64,000 bases of DNA from Welwitschia mirabilis (GCA_051453625.1 JBOZIK010000001.1:265946545-266010544), one strand, 5' to 3'. Counted from the stretch's first letter, positions 11,341 to 23,159 are shown. Notes: a model not told the origin generated them from the letters alone. Numbers and translations: made by a program.

Positions 11341-11989
11341 TAAACATGGATCAATCCTAGAGGGGGGATGGTTGTAATAAAATAAAATGTACTAGTAGCC
11401 TTATAAATAAAAATGAGAATACTCCATAACAAAATAAAATATTATTTAATGGTTAAGAGTTACCACCCTTCAGCTCTTAGACACTTAGTCTCTAGCAAGT
11501 TTAAATTAATCTTAACCAATGGTTTTTATGCAATTTTAGCTCTAAAAAGCTTGATTATAAAGAGAAACGTCCAAAATATTATAGATCAAAAAATGAACCA
11601 AGTATAGCACATAATGGTACATATAATGGTATTCTATTTTTGTTTGTTTACTGTGATTAGAAACCTTTCAATCTAATAAAGGATGTATTTAAATAAAATG
11701 TAATAGAAATAGCCATTCATATCTTTTAGTATAGATATTTGATTTCTTGATTTGCCTTTTTAAAAACTATGGAATTGCAATGGTTATAAACAAAATATGT
11801 TAGGATAACCTTACATAATGTTTAGTTGTCCTCATATATTTGGTCATTCTTATAATATTAGTGGGTTTCCCTTGTCTATTTTGGTTTTATAGTTGGGTCA
11901 TCCTTATGATCAGTGTTAGTCACCCACTGTTAGATGGGATTCTACACTCCAAGTTACATGTGGTCATCATAATAAATATCTTAGGTCAC
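11341..11989 (-). repeat. Copia 5' LTR, first part
   Basis: Aligns with 3903-4671 of the 3' LTR, starting at the ATCAATCCTAGAGG block next to the primer site. It stops at 11989 where the F1 element begins; the rest of this LTR is at 19729-20065. Confidence 0.8.
11985..11989. other. Target site duplication (left) of the F1 element
   Basis: GTCAC directly before the TGTTG end at 11990. The same five bases follow the other end at 19724-19728. Confidence 0.85.
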
Positions 11990-13090
11990 TGTTGCAGTAT
12001 GTATTTATACAAGTATTTATATTCCAAGGAATTCTATCATTCATAAAATAAAATAGATTTTTCACATAGTACAACACACTAGTATAAACTGGAGTTAACC
12101 TGAAACGTTGTAATCCCATTGAAGATTATGAGATGATACTTGGATTACTCTTTGCAAAGAAAATGGGAACTAGAAATAAAGAACAATGCAAAAAAATAAA
12201 TATGCAATGAAAATGAAAATATAGTTTAATCTAAATGCAAATGCAAATGATCCTAAANNNNNNNNNNCTTGCTTTTAGCCTTAACAAAGGTTGCCCTTAA
12301 TGATCTATATCACCCAAGAAATTGTCACCAAATCAAGGGCAACATAAAACATAAGGATCATCAAAGAAACTAATAAGCAAATATGAAAACAAAACAAGTT
12401 TATATTAAGAAAATTAATAAAGCATCTGAGTTACAAAATAGTCAAGACTCAATGGAGGATAGATAGCCCTCTACTAAGGGAATGTCTTTTTGCAACACTT
12501 GAGATGGATCTCTCACCCTTTAATCTCCTATCATAAGAATTTCCAATGCAATAAGGATAAAGAGGAGAATCGAATGGGGACTTATTTATAAGAAAACATA
12601 ATAGAAAAAGAAAAACAAAAGGCATGACAAAACATGCTTATTTACATATAAGAAATGGATGAAATGGTTAAGGATTTGTTATCAAAGTTGGTTACATGTC
12701 AGTGTCATCCTGACGGTCATATGGACGATGATGGAGATGACAGATCATTACAAAAGATAATTTAGCATATAACGTAGCAGATGATTTAGCACTCCACCTC
12801 AGCATCTAATAATATCATTGTCCTACATGTTGTCTGGATGACAAAGGAAACAATGGTTATATTTAATCACTTTATTAAGGAGGAACTTAGCATTTTTATT
12901 AGTAATCCTTCTTTAAATCCCTATGCATTAGAATGTGCCTTAAATGCATCAAATCTAGGTAATATTTGCACATTTCTGAGATCTTCTATTAAATCTCCAA
13001 AATTCTTAGAATTGAACCTAAACCTATATAAATTTCCTACAAAACAGCTCATAAAACCCCATTAAATAACCAAAAATTGGTATCACAACA
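11990..13090 (-). repeat. F1 3' LTR
   Basis: Aligns with 18228-19723 along its whole length, from TGTTGCAGTATG to the GGTATCACAACA end. Includes the conserved minus-strand TATA-like TATAAATAAG (12582-12592) and a 10-base N run at 12258-12267. The stretch between 12383 and about 12510 supplies the roughly 128 bases that are hidden under 557 Ns in the other LTR. Confidence 0.8.
12582..12592 (-). promoter_or_regulatory. TATA box of the F1 3' LTR
   Basis: The minus strand reads CTTATAAATAAG, also present at 19231-19241 and on the plus strand at 2574-2584. Conservation among the LTRs is the only evidence. Confidence 0.45.
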
Positions 13091-13112
13091 TAGCCCTCCA
13101 CTTAGCCTTTGT
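13091..13112 (-). other. F1 polypurine tract candidate
   Basis: On the minus strand AAGTGGAGGGCTA ends at the TGTTG start of the 3' LTR. The plus-strand F1 copy has a comparable AATTCAAGGGCTA directly before the LTR at 2094. Confidence 0.5.
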
Positions 13113-15304
13113 CAGTTCCTGATAAAAACTAGGTAAAAAAGCATAATTGTGAGCTAGTTTGTTTTTCAAAAGATAAATCTAGAAATTATAAAATAGTCTT
13201 ATAAAACACATATCATAGATGAATAATATATAATGCATAATGTGAATGAAAATTTGAAAATTTTATCTCATGAAAAAAAAATGAAATATCTGAAAAATCT
13301 TTGAAAATGAGCCATGAAAATGGGTCCTCTGCCCCCTCTCAAAGAAAAACAATACATTTCATATTTGAAATAAAGTAAAGAATGCAGATGAAAGTCAAAA
13401 AGCAGATAACGGGTGTTTAAAACTTGGACAACTTTCTAAACTAATTACAAAACTAAGTAATATCATATTTGAAAAATATAGATATATGAAATATTCTGAT
13501 AAATAAAAATAAAAAGTGGATAATGAAATGTTTTGTTATAGAAATAATTAAGAAAAGCACTTGCAACATCAAAAATCTAAAAATAAACATCATAAATTTA
13601 TTAAGAAAACTCAGCTAGGCAAGAAATCAATATTTATTAAAAACTGAATAAGAAAAGCATAAAAATGTTAAAGTCCTAATATGGTAAAAAAATATGATAA
13701 TGACTTTGAAATAACTAACCAAATAATAAAAGAAAATAAAAAAAATGTACATAAGGTAACATAAATAAAAAATAGCCCACTTATCAGACATTTTAACTTA
13801 GAAGACTCTCATAAAAGAAATTATAACATCACTTAATTTTAAAATGCATGACTTGATGTATAAAAAAATTCCATTTGATAAGGTAGTGGTTATGATGGTG
13901 CTAAAAATAAAATGCTTTAAACAATGAATGATCAGACCAAAAAATTGCTCAAAATTGAACTCACCTACCATCATCTCAAGATAAACATCTAAATCTCAAA
14001 AAATAAAATAATCATATGGAAAGACTAAGAGTTTAGGAAACAAGCAATGCTTTTGATAACACTAGGAACACTACTAATCCCATAGCCTCAAAGTTTATTA
14101 CAACTTTATTATCCATGATGAGGGAAGTACAACCACCTTCAGAGAAGTAAGAACCTATGAAGCATGGCCAACTAACCTCCTAGTGAAGTTCCCACAGCTA
14201 TCATATTACACTGCCAAAGGCTTCTTTTAGAAATATTTGTCATGGTGTACTTGTAATGGGACATCATGATAACCATGTTTTTGAAATATCTTAAATAAAA
14301 CATTATGGCCTTTATTTTACTCTTTTTTATTTTTTTATTTTTTTATTTTCTCTTTTTTTTTATGCATGAAAAAAATAAAACATTTCACATAACCAAATAA
14401 TCCAAAAGACAAAGGTAAAAGTCATAAGATTAAAATAGAAAAGAACATCCTTAAACAATCTAAGACCTTTTCATCATTGAGAAAAAATTCAAAAAAATAA
14501 GCATCTTCCCTCAAACTGAAGTTCATAAATGTGAAAATCTCTTAATATTGGTTAAATCCAATCTTACTAGTGTAGGTACCAAGTCAAAGACTAGTCATGG
14601 AAATAAATACATAAGTCAGTTTGAAATATGATCAAGTAATTCCATAATAACCTCTAAAAGAAAAATCTAAGAGAACATTTAGATGCTTTTCTCAAATAAT
14701 TTCAAACTTTGTCCATTGACTTCCTAAAATTCTTTAGTCAAGTTAGAAATTTCAACAACATCAAATGTATTTTCTCAAAATAACTAGAAAATAAAAAGCA
14801 TTTATTAACTAACTATTGTTTTACTAGTTGTCTAAACAACATAGAGGATGACAAGCATTAAAAAATGAAATAGAACATAGAAAACTTGCAAAAAGAAAAA
14901 AAAAACATAAACTGAAAAATAGAAACTAAAAACTAAAAAACAAAGATAGACACTATCAAAATAGAAAGCTAAAAAACAAAATTAAAAGAATCATGAAAGC
15001 CAAAAAGGAAATATCAAGGAAAATAAATTTTATTCAATCCTAAAATTATATCTCACACATTTATTGAAAAGAAATAAAAAATTAAAAAAAAATACGATCT
15101 CAAGATATTGTATTCTTATAAAAAAATGAGCTCCAAATAAAATTTTCACCAATTGATAAAACATAAAAGGTATGTAATCATTTTTAGGTAAAATCAATTG
15201 GAAGAAAAGAGAATAAAAAGATAAAACTTTTATAACACAAATTGTAGAATTAAAATAAAAAATAAAGGAATGATAATTATCATTAAAAAATAATCTCTTA
15301 TAAA
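13113..15304 (-). other. F1 3' noncoding region
   Basis: No domain was recognised on either strand in these 2.2 kb, although this is where a gypsy pol would lie. About 13113-14530 is repeated at 1-623, 724-2093 and 3167-3902 plus 20480-21287. That part is therefore the most persistent piece of the family. A T-rich run (14318-14360, plus strand) and AT-rich, stop-filled sequence make up the rest. Confidence 0.6.
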
Positions 15305-17400
15305 AACTTTATAAATCTTAAGTATCATGGTAAAAGTCATGTGAGAAATAACTCAAATAAAGTTTCCAAAATGATTTTAAAGGTTTTTTGAAATGTTTTG
15401 ATTTAAGACATGGATTCTTAATAAGACAAGGCTTTTTCTAATTTGCATAAGCACATGAATTTTTTTTTTCACAAGAATGAGCAGCAAGATAAAAGATGAA
15501 AAACTCATATAACTCATGGAAAAACAATATGTTATCAAACTCATGATATGAAGGATTTGAAACATAAATTGCATTTAGAGCTTGATAATGAATATGGAAG
15601 CCATAATTTAAGATCCAAAGATTTGTAAGAGACTTCTTAGGATGAGTTACTAAAATAGGTTTTACATTCCTAATAAGCTCTTTAACATTTAATTTTAAAC
15701 ATGAATTACGATCAAGAAGTTATGGTTTTTCCCAATTAAAAATTCCAAGATGTCCCAAATTTTCTTCTTAAAAAGAATGATCAATGGAAGTTCATGGTAG
15801 AGTTGACTTTTCAAATCAAGAAAAGATGTTACTTTTTGCACATAAGATTTCCAAAGGAACAAGTTGGAAGATTTATGAAATCAAGTCCTCAAAATGATGT
15901 TTGTCATTACTTTTAAGGACAAGAATGTGATTTGGAGAGTTACTTGATTGAATTTCTTTTTTATTAATCATATCTCACTCTTCTTTAGCATTGATCATAT
16001 CTTGTTCTTCTTTTTCATTTTGTTGAGGATCATTGTTCTTTTTCAAGTTGGTGAATTCCTCAAAAAGATCATTAGAAAGATTATAGAAAGGAAAGATCTC
16101 ATTGTTTTTATTATATAATGAAAGATGTTCTAATGTTTCTTGGTTTGACTTCTCTTCCTCTCTAAATAATTCTGTTAACTCTAAATTATAATCCTCATTT
16201 CAGTTGATTTGATCATTTTCCATTGATTTAGTCTTAATACTTATCTCTATTAATTTTAAAAGTTGAGCCTCCATTATTGGTGGAACTTCTTCATCCATAT
16301 AAAACATTTGAAAATAAGGATCTGATCTAAAATTTCAATGTCATAATCATCTTATTCTTCACCATTCTTATTATCTTGTTGCATGTGATCATTATTTTTT
16401 TAATATATTAAAGAATTTTCAGATTTTTCATGAATCTATTCTTCATATAATGAATGGATTTCTATCACCTTAATATCATCATCTAATGAATGGTAATCCT
16501 CATCTTCATTGTTAACAAATAAAGTTAAATTTTTGTTATCTCCCCTATGCTCATCTCCTAATGGGTAAGATGTTAAACTTTAATCTAAAATTTCATTCTC
16601 TATTTGAAAGCAAAAATAATTATCATTCATTCCTAACTTGTCCTTATTTTCCTCAAGGTAAGATGAATTAGGATAGATTTGAGGATTTTGCATTAGAAAG
16701 ATCCTTGATTTTGTAGAAGTACTTGTTAAAAGATCTCAACCAAATTTTCATTTTTTTTATTTGTGTTTACTTGGTTCTTTTTTATTGTATCCATTATTTC
16801 TTTCATTAGATCATTTTCTTCCTCATAGTAGTTCATGGAAAATAGATGGGATGGGTGAAAGTGATTATATGAGGTTGAATCCTTAAGAATTTGATTATTA
16901 TTCCTATATGAATTTTGAAAACAAAAGGGGGGATAATAAGATGGTTGAAAAGAGGAATGGACCCAATCCCTATTTTTAACATCATTTTATATTATTATTC
17001 CTTTTTCTGCAAAAAGTTCTTAAAGAGTTTTCTTTTTATTATCCTCAGATTATTTTCTATTTTTTTGGGTAAAAATATCTCAAAGTGTTTTCTTATCATT
17101 ATCCTCAGGGCCTTTTTACACCTTTTAATAAGAATTTTCCTATGGGTCCTTGTATTACTATTCATATTTAGAAGAATGGAAAAAATAGAATTTATTTTAA
17201 GATGAATATGAGTGCTCAGTGATGGTTAAGTCTTTATTTTTTTAATGTTTTAACAAAAATGAACTCATAAAAGATATTATATGCACCTGAAGATGTGTTC
17301 TTGATTCTAATTCTAACTGACCAGTCCTTCTCTAATACTTTCTTTTGTTAGTAGCCCTTTTTCTTTGATAAGCTTCTTCTTTGGACCAACCCTGCCATAT
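15305..17400 (-). pseudogene. Long decayed reading frame of F1, function unknown
   Basis: A possible start is the ATG at 17400-17398 (MAGLVQRRSLSKKKGY, then a stop). Further down, one frame stays open except for scattered TAA/TAG/TGA, many explicable as C-to-T or G-to-A. Visible parts: a Tyr/Pro-rich piece (SFQPSYYPPF) and MNYYEEENDLMKEIMD near 16850; an acidic, Asn-rich stretch (ELFREEEKSNQETLEHLSLY) near 16150; a basic stretch with LRNVKP-like sequence near 15680; and Cys/Lys-rich CLIKNPCLKSKHFKKPLKSF near 15400. The region near 16850 is loosely reminiscent of the linker after a gypsy gag, but I see neither a gag core nor a CCHC knuckle, protease or RT. I do not recognise the product. It could be a gag-like protein of a non-autonomous element. 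Confidence 0.45.
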
Positions 17401-18206
17401 TATCCTGCAAATACAAAACAATAGAAAATAGATCAAAAACAACACTATCATCCTATTTGTCATGGGAATGATAGAGGGGTGGCACGCACAGAAACCAAAA
17501 ACCAAAAATAGAATAAAAACTGAAACAAAAACTTAAAAAAATAGAAAAATAGTGATGTCATCCACTTGATCATCCGGATAATAAAGGAGATGATGAAATT
17601 ATGATTATGATCTTAGAATACTGCAATCCAAAATCCAAAAATAGAAGGTAAAAGAATAGAAAAATGAACAATTGTCCACATAGTTATGGGGACAATGAAG
17701 GAAATGATAACTATTATTATAAACTACAAAAAACAGACAATTAACAAACTAAAAAAAATTAAAAAATAAAAACTGGAAACTGAAAAACCAAAAGACTCCA
17801 AAAATAAAAACCAAAAACTAAAAAATAAAAAAAACTAAAAAAATAAAACCCAAGAACCAAAAGACTAAAACAATTGAAAAAATAAAAATCAAGAATAGAA
17901 AAACCAAAAAAAACTAAAAAAATAAAAATCAAAAACTGAAAAACAAAAAAAACCTAAACAAATAAAAACTGAAAATTGAAAAACTATTAAAAAAACTAAA
18001 AAATAAAAATCAAAAATTGAAAAACTAAAAAAAATAAAAAAATAAAAACAGAGACTTGAAAAACCAAAAAAACTAAAAAAATAAAAATCACAAATAGAAG
18101 ACCTATGATTTCTAATAAAAGTACAAAATTGCTACAGATAAATATCAAAATGAAAATTTGATGTATTTACTTGAGCGACGACAACCCTCATACTCCTTAG
18201 TAGCCT
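17401..18206 (-). other. F1 5' leader with A-rich tandem repeats
   Basis: Between the primer site and the long frame. From about 17730 to 18110 the plus strand repeats variants of AAAAACTGAAAAACCAAAAA and CTAAAAAAATAAAAATC many times with a period of roughly 40 bases. The transcript would carry a T-rich repeat. Around 17560-17710 are short pieces like GATGATGAAATTATGATTATG. No ORF seen. Confidence 0.6.
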
Positions 18207-18224
18207 TCTCTAGCAATAGAACCA
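18207..18224 (-). other. F1 primer binding site
   Basis: The minus strand reads TGGTTCTATTGCTAGAGA. Compared with the common gypsy primer site TGGCGCCGTTGCCGGGGA it differs at seven places, six of them C-to-T or G-to-A. It lies three bases inside the 5' LTR. Confidence 0.7.
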
Positions 18225-18227
18225 ATT

Positions 18228-19723
18228 TGTTGTGATGTGTATTTGTTCAAGTGTTTATATTCAAAGGGATTCTGTCATTCATAAAATAAGATAGATTTCT
18301 CACATAATACAACAGACTAGTATGAATGGGAGTTAACCTAAAATGTCGTATTCTCATTGAAGACTATGAGGTAAGACTTGAATTGCTTTTTACAAAGAAA
18401 ATAAGAACTAAAAATAAAAAACATGATAGGAAAATGAATATGCAATGTAAATGAAATAACAGTTTAATCTAAATGAAAATGAAAATAATCCTAAACTACT
18501 TCTTTTTATCCTTAACAAAGGTTACCCTTGATGATCTATATCACCCAAGAAATTATCACCAGATCAAGGGCCATGCAAACCATCAGGGTCATCAAAAAAA
18601 CTAATATGTAAACATGAANNNNNNNNNNNNNNNNNNNNNNNNNNNNNNNNNNNNNNNNNNNNNNNNNNNNNNNNNNNNNNNNNNNNNNNNNNNNNNNNNN
18701 NNNNNNNNNNNNNNNNNNNNNNNNNNNNNNNNNNNNNNNNNNNNNNNNNNNNNNNNNNNNNNNNNNNNNNNNNNNNNNNNNNNNNNNNNNNNNNNNNNNN
18801 NNNNNNNNNNNNNNNNNNNNNNNNNNNNNNNNNNNNNNNNNNNNNNNNNNNNNNNNNNNNNNNNNNNNNNNNNNNNNNNNNNNNNNNNNNNNNNNNNNNN
18901 NNNNNNNNNNNNNNNNNNNNNNNNNNNNNNNNNNNNNNNNNNNNNNNNNNNNNNNNNNNNNNNNNNNNNNNNNNNNNNNNNNNNNNNNNNNNNNNNNNNN
19001 NNNNNNNNNNNNNNNNNNNNNNNNNNNNNNNNNNNNNNNNNNNNNNNNNNNNNNNNNNNNNNNNNNNNNNNNNNNNNNNNNNNNNNNNNNNNNNNNNNNN
19101 NNNNNNNNNNNNNNNNNNNNNNNNNNNNNNNNNNNNNNNNNNNNNNNNNNNNNNNNNNNNNNNNNNNNNNNNNNNCCCTTCGTCTCCTATCACAATAATT
19201 TCCAATGTAATGAAGATAAGAAGGATAATCAAAGGAAGGCTTATTTATAAGAAAATACATTAGAAAAGACAAATAGAAGGCATGGTAAGACACACTTATT
19301 TACAAATAAGAAATAGATGAAACAGTCAAGGATCAGCTACCAAAGTTGGTTACATGTTAGTTTCATCTTGATGGTCATCCAAACAATGATGAGAATAATA
19401 GATCATTACAAAATATAATTCAGCATATAACTTAGCAAATGATTTAGTAGTGCACCTTGGCATATAATGATATCATTGTCCTGCATGTCATCTGAAATGA
19501 TCTTATTTAATCACTTTATTGAGAAGAAACTTAGCATTTCTATTAGTAATCCTCCTTCAAATCTCTATGCATCATAATGTGTCTTAAATGCATCAAATCT
19601 GGGTATTATTTATACATTTTTGAGATCTTGTATTGAATCTTCAAAATTCTCATAAACTGTAAAAATGTCCTGCAAAACAGCTCATAAAACCTAATTAAAT
19701 AATCATAAATTAAAAGTGCAACA
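18228..19723 (-). repeat. F1 5' LTR with large N gap
   Basis: Aligns with 11990-13090. It begins TGTTGTGATG and ends GTGCAACA, followed by the GTCAC duplication. A run of 557 Ns (18619-19175) replaces a stretch that is only about 128 bases in the sister LTR. Minus-strand TATA-like sequence at 19231-19241 is conserved. Confidence 0.75.
18619..19175. other. Assembly gap (557 N) inside the F1 5' LTR
   Basis: The flanks match the other F1 LTR at about 12383 and 12513. About 128 bases are expected here, so the gap is over-sized or hides an insertion of roughly 430 bases. Open frames drawn through this gap are artefacts. Confidence 0.85.
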
Positions 19724-19728
19724 GTCAC
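19724..19728. other. Target site duplication (right) of the F1 element
   Basis: GTCAC, identical to 11985-11989. Confidence 0.85.
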
Positions 19729-20065
19729 CCTCTCTATGACTAGCTAGATCTTCTAAGTTTTATCCAGTCATCCTAAATGTAATGGGTAGTTATCTACTCT
19801 TATTTTATTTTTTATTTTGATGATAGCTAGTCATCCTACTAGAAGACGCAGTCACCTGTACTTGAAGTAGGTTTCATCTTGGTAATAGTATAGTTACCTA
19901 GATGTACAAGTATGATCATTTGTACTTGATGTAGATTTCATCTAGATGACAGTCTGATTGCTCTAATGGTTGATGCCATCACCCATTTTGGAAAAACTCT
20001 ATAAAACACATTATTTACATACACTTCAAAACTTTTTATTGATCAATGATGACAACCAACTTCTA
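19729..20065 (-). repeat. Copia 5' LTR, second part
   Basis: Continues the alignment with the 3' LTR from about 4672: CCCTCTCTATG, then GAAGTAGGTTTCATCTTGG, and finally GACAACCAACTT near the outer end. The outer boundary is uncertain by some 15 bases. Confidence 0.75.
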
Positions 20066-21287
20066 ATATTTTCCTTAGTAGTGCATTATTATTATCTTGA
20101 CATCTCTTTTTTTAGTCTTAAATTCTTCTAAAAATTCATCTTCTTTATCATGCCTCATTCATTTTAATTCTTAGCTTTTATCCATATCTTATACTTTATG
20201 GTAACATTTTGAGACCTCCATGTTACTACCTTAGCCTAATTTAATCTACTGATGATTCAATTTCTTTGATCCCTTTGAAAATCCTTGTTGTTCACCTTGT
20301 CCTCTAGATGACATGGTAGAATGACACACTAATATTTTTTGAGCATCATCAGTTTTATTTTTCACATCTTTTTTGACTATTTCTGATCCTTATTTCATGT
20401 AAAGAATACTGCTTTAAGGCCCATCTATTTTGCTTACTTGTACTTAACTTATGTTTTCATCTTTTTCCTTCTTATGTTAATGCAATACTAGATGTATTGA
20501 TTCATTGTGAATAGGGGGTTGAGGAGGACTAGTGGGTAGGGCATACTTTGAAGATATTTTTAAAACATTTTTGAGCAAGAAATTTTAAGGATCATTTTTT
20601 AATTTTTACAATACATACCTGTAATGTACTAGTCTTATTATGATTACCTATTATTTGATTGATATGCATTATTGATATTATTTAGTTGACCATGTACTTG
20701 ATAATAGAATAGTTGTAGGTTTTTCTTGCAAGAGTAGTCTAAGAAATTCAGGAGATCGTTTATGAGAAAAATAATTTTATGATTATTTTTTACCCTTATG
20801 CATTATGCTTAAAAACTTAATTTTTGATTTATGAATATCATTTTTTGAGTTATTATTTTTTCTGATTATACATTTACATCGTTTATCTAAGTTATTATGG
20901 TGATACTTATGATGATTTATTTTGTTATCACATTTAATATCTATTTATTCAATGTGCTAAATGTTTTAAGTGAAGTGCTAACACATTAGTAAGTGTTTTG
21001 ATTTTATTTTCTAAGGAGCACAATTATAGGAATTTAATTTTATAGTCTAATTTTCAAAATTCTATCATCCCCATAATTGTTCAAATGACATATGGGATGA
21101 CAACATGGTTACGTTATCTACCAAGGTAAAACATTTAATTTATTAGATTCTAAGATTTAATTTTAAATAATGATATTTATAAAATTAATTTACATTTTCC
21201 TAGTTAATGTTTATCTTAGTAAAATTGGTTCACAATTATAGTTATTCACCTACTTTATCAAGAACTAATAAGGCTAAATAGGGAGCT
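20066..21287 (+). mobile_element. F1 internal copy, right of the copia insertion
   Basis: From about 20480 it matches the F1 3' internal region (AATACTAGATGTATTG is shared with 1818; the end matches 1950-2093), leading into the LTR at 21288. The first 400 bases (20070-20480) have no counterpart in the other F1 copies. On the minus strand they contain a short frame starting MSSRGQGEQQGFSKGSKKLN that I do not recognise, soon stopped. Confidence 0.55.
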
Positions 21288-22549
21288 TGTTGTGATGCTA
21301 AATCATATGTTTTTAATGGGATATTTTGGTACTTTTATAGGACATTTAGATAGGTTTAAGAAAAAATCAATGATTATTGAGACTCAATAAGATTATCATG
21401 GAAATGCATAATCACTAGCACATTTGAAGGCATTTTAAATGATTTTTAATACTTTGCATTCTAAGGAGTAGATAAAGAACTATAAAGCTAATTGCACTTG
21501 GTTAAAGAGCTTAGAAGACTATCATCCTTTCATCATCTAAATGTTAGTATGGATGACAACATGTGCAAGAAAAAAATGATGCTTACTAGATCAAAAATGG
21601 AAGCTGGTATGGGACCTCTCTTGATGTGGAATTATTCCCACCATCATCCAAATGATAGATAGGATTACCACTATTTTTAACTAATGCATCAAACTTCACC
21701 TAACTTCTATAATATGTTATGTGTTTCTTGTGTGCTGCTAGGATTTCTATTGCATTTGTTATGTTTTCTATTTTTAGCATGTTCATTGTAATAAAAACCT
21801 TCTTGTCCTTGACTCTAACTTTTATCTTCTTTAATACTTAAAAATCTCATAATAATAGATTAAAGGGTAGGAGATCCATCCATTGTTGTAGAGAGAAGTC
21901 TTTCTTGGTGTTACATTATCTATCCTCCATTGAGATGCTATTACTTTGTAATAGGATATTACTTTGACATTATTGAAAATTTTATTTTAGTTTTATTATG
22001 TTCATTTCCCTTATGATTTATGTTGGTTATAATTTGGTGACAACTTTATAGTTGATATAGATCATGAGGGCAACCTTTTATAAGGTTCAAAATCATTAGT
22101 TTATATTTTGCATTTCATTTTATTTTACATTTCATAGCATAATACTTGTATGTTTTCTATATTTTATTTGATGTACCTAATAGCTTAGGTTGGTTAGGGA
22201 TTAGTAATAGATTTCTTTGTTAACCTAGGTTATATAGGGTCGATCTTTATGATAGGAAGATTTGGTACTCAGATAGATATTTTTTTTAGAATAGTTTTTA
22301 TTTGCATTGCATTAATGTGTTTACTTTTTATTGTTTTCATGCATCATTATTTATTTTTATTTCTATAGATAAAAAAATACAAAAATATTTTTTTTGAAAT
22401 CAATTCTCTTTCTTCCAACCTAGTGCCTTCAACATATTATGACATTCAAGTTAACTCTTATATATACTAGTGTGTGTGTTTGTGTAAATATTTTTAATTT
22501 GTAGGATTTACTTAAGGATTTAATGATTATATAAATACATAACACAATA
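21288..22549 (+). repeat. F1 LTR, plus strand, inserted in an F2 LTR
   Basis: Starts TGTTGTGATGC and ends near AACACAATA. It aligns with 2094-3166 (shared ATCCTCCATTGAGA block near 21940 and the AGTGATATAGAT-like block near 22060). Sequence after 22549 belongs to the F2 LTR, so this is the outer end of an F1 insertion into F2. Confidence 0.7.
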
Positions 22550-23159
22550 ATGGGTAAGTGAATGATTATAATCCTTTGACTTGTAATAACAGGTGAGAGG
22601 TTATCAAATATGGCATGTAGTATTAGGTGAAGTCTTTGTCATCTTGCATTAAGTAGGAATCATTATGAAGAGCCTAATACTTGGCTTTTAGATATTGTTG
22701 CTTCTACTAATCACTATCATTATCATGTGCCTCTACCATCATCTTACTTAGCATTGTCACATGTTGCTAATATTTATTATCGTCATTGTCACCACATATC
22801 ATTAAAGATGTTAGATATTTGTAATGTAAAATCTAATTAAACTAATAATTTCATTTGATTGAATTTTTCATGACAAGTCAAGAATATGAGTTTTGAAATT
22901 TTTTACTTAGAAGTATTGACAGTGCTAATGAGAAAAGGTGGTAGAACTAGTGTTTTAGATTAATCAATGATCAACTCTTTTAATGTTCTTTTGAATCCAA
23001 TATTTATCGTAAAAATGTCATGAAAAAATGTTAAGTATATAATTATTATAAAATATTAATAAAAATACATATTTTTAAAAATTTAATTAAATAAATATTT
23101 TTCATTAAGATAAATTAATTAAATAACATAATCAAAATATTAATTTTTATACATTGATA
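22550..23159 (-). repeat. F2 3' LTR of unit 1, truncated by F1
   Basis: Aligns with the right part of the F2 LTRs (for example 28735-29341 and 46360-46991): shared ATTAGGTGA, TTGGCTTTTAGAT and CCATCATCTTACT blocks and an end near TACATTGATA where the others read CATGTTAACA. The left part lies outside the window. Confidence 0.75.

Larger units (their letters stand above)
11990..19723 (-). mobile_element. Complete F1 LTR retrotransposon without recognisable pol
   Basis: Two direct-repeat LTRs (11990-13090 and 18228-19723) with TGTTG...CAACA ends, a primer site next to the right LTR, a purine-rich tract next to the left one and a 5-bp GTCAC target duplication. The primer site (TGGTTCTATTGCTAGAGA) is a decayed form of TGGCGCCGTTGCCGGGGA, used by many plant Ty3/gypsy elements, so F1 is probably gypsy-derived. 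The internal region is only about 5.1 kb. I read the minus strand for RT, RNase H and integrase motifs and found none. One long decayed frame of unknown type covers its 5' half. It interrupts a copia LTR. Confidence 0.8.
3903..20065 (-). mobile_element. Ty1/copia retrotransposon, interrupted by an F1 element
   Basis: Minus-strand copia element. From its 5' end it has a 5' LTR (19729-20065 plus 11341-11989, split by F1), a primer site (11327-11338), gag, protease, integrase, reverse transcriptase, RNase H, an extra 3' frame and a 3' LTR (3903-4979). The gene order protease-integrase-RT-RNase H is the copia order. Frames are broken by many stops, but domain motifs are well preserved, most of all in RNase H. 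Without the F1 insertion it is about 8.4 kb. No clear target duplication was found: left flank ATTTTT, right flank near ATATTTTCC. Confidence 0.85.

Noticed and set aside
12838-13065. Plus-strand frame of 75 codons
   Set aside because: Antisense inside an F1 LTR; the same region of the other LTR is not open.
16915-17205. 96-codon plus-strand frame that looks like a membrane protein
   Set aside because: Antisense to the decayed F1 frame; hydrophobic only because A-rich coding sequence reads T-rich on the other strand.
18564-19293. Three long open frames (minus and plus) around 18600-19290
   Set aside because: They run through 557 Ns; no codons are known there.
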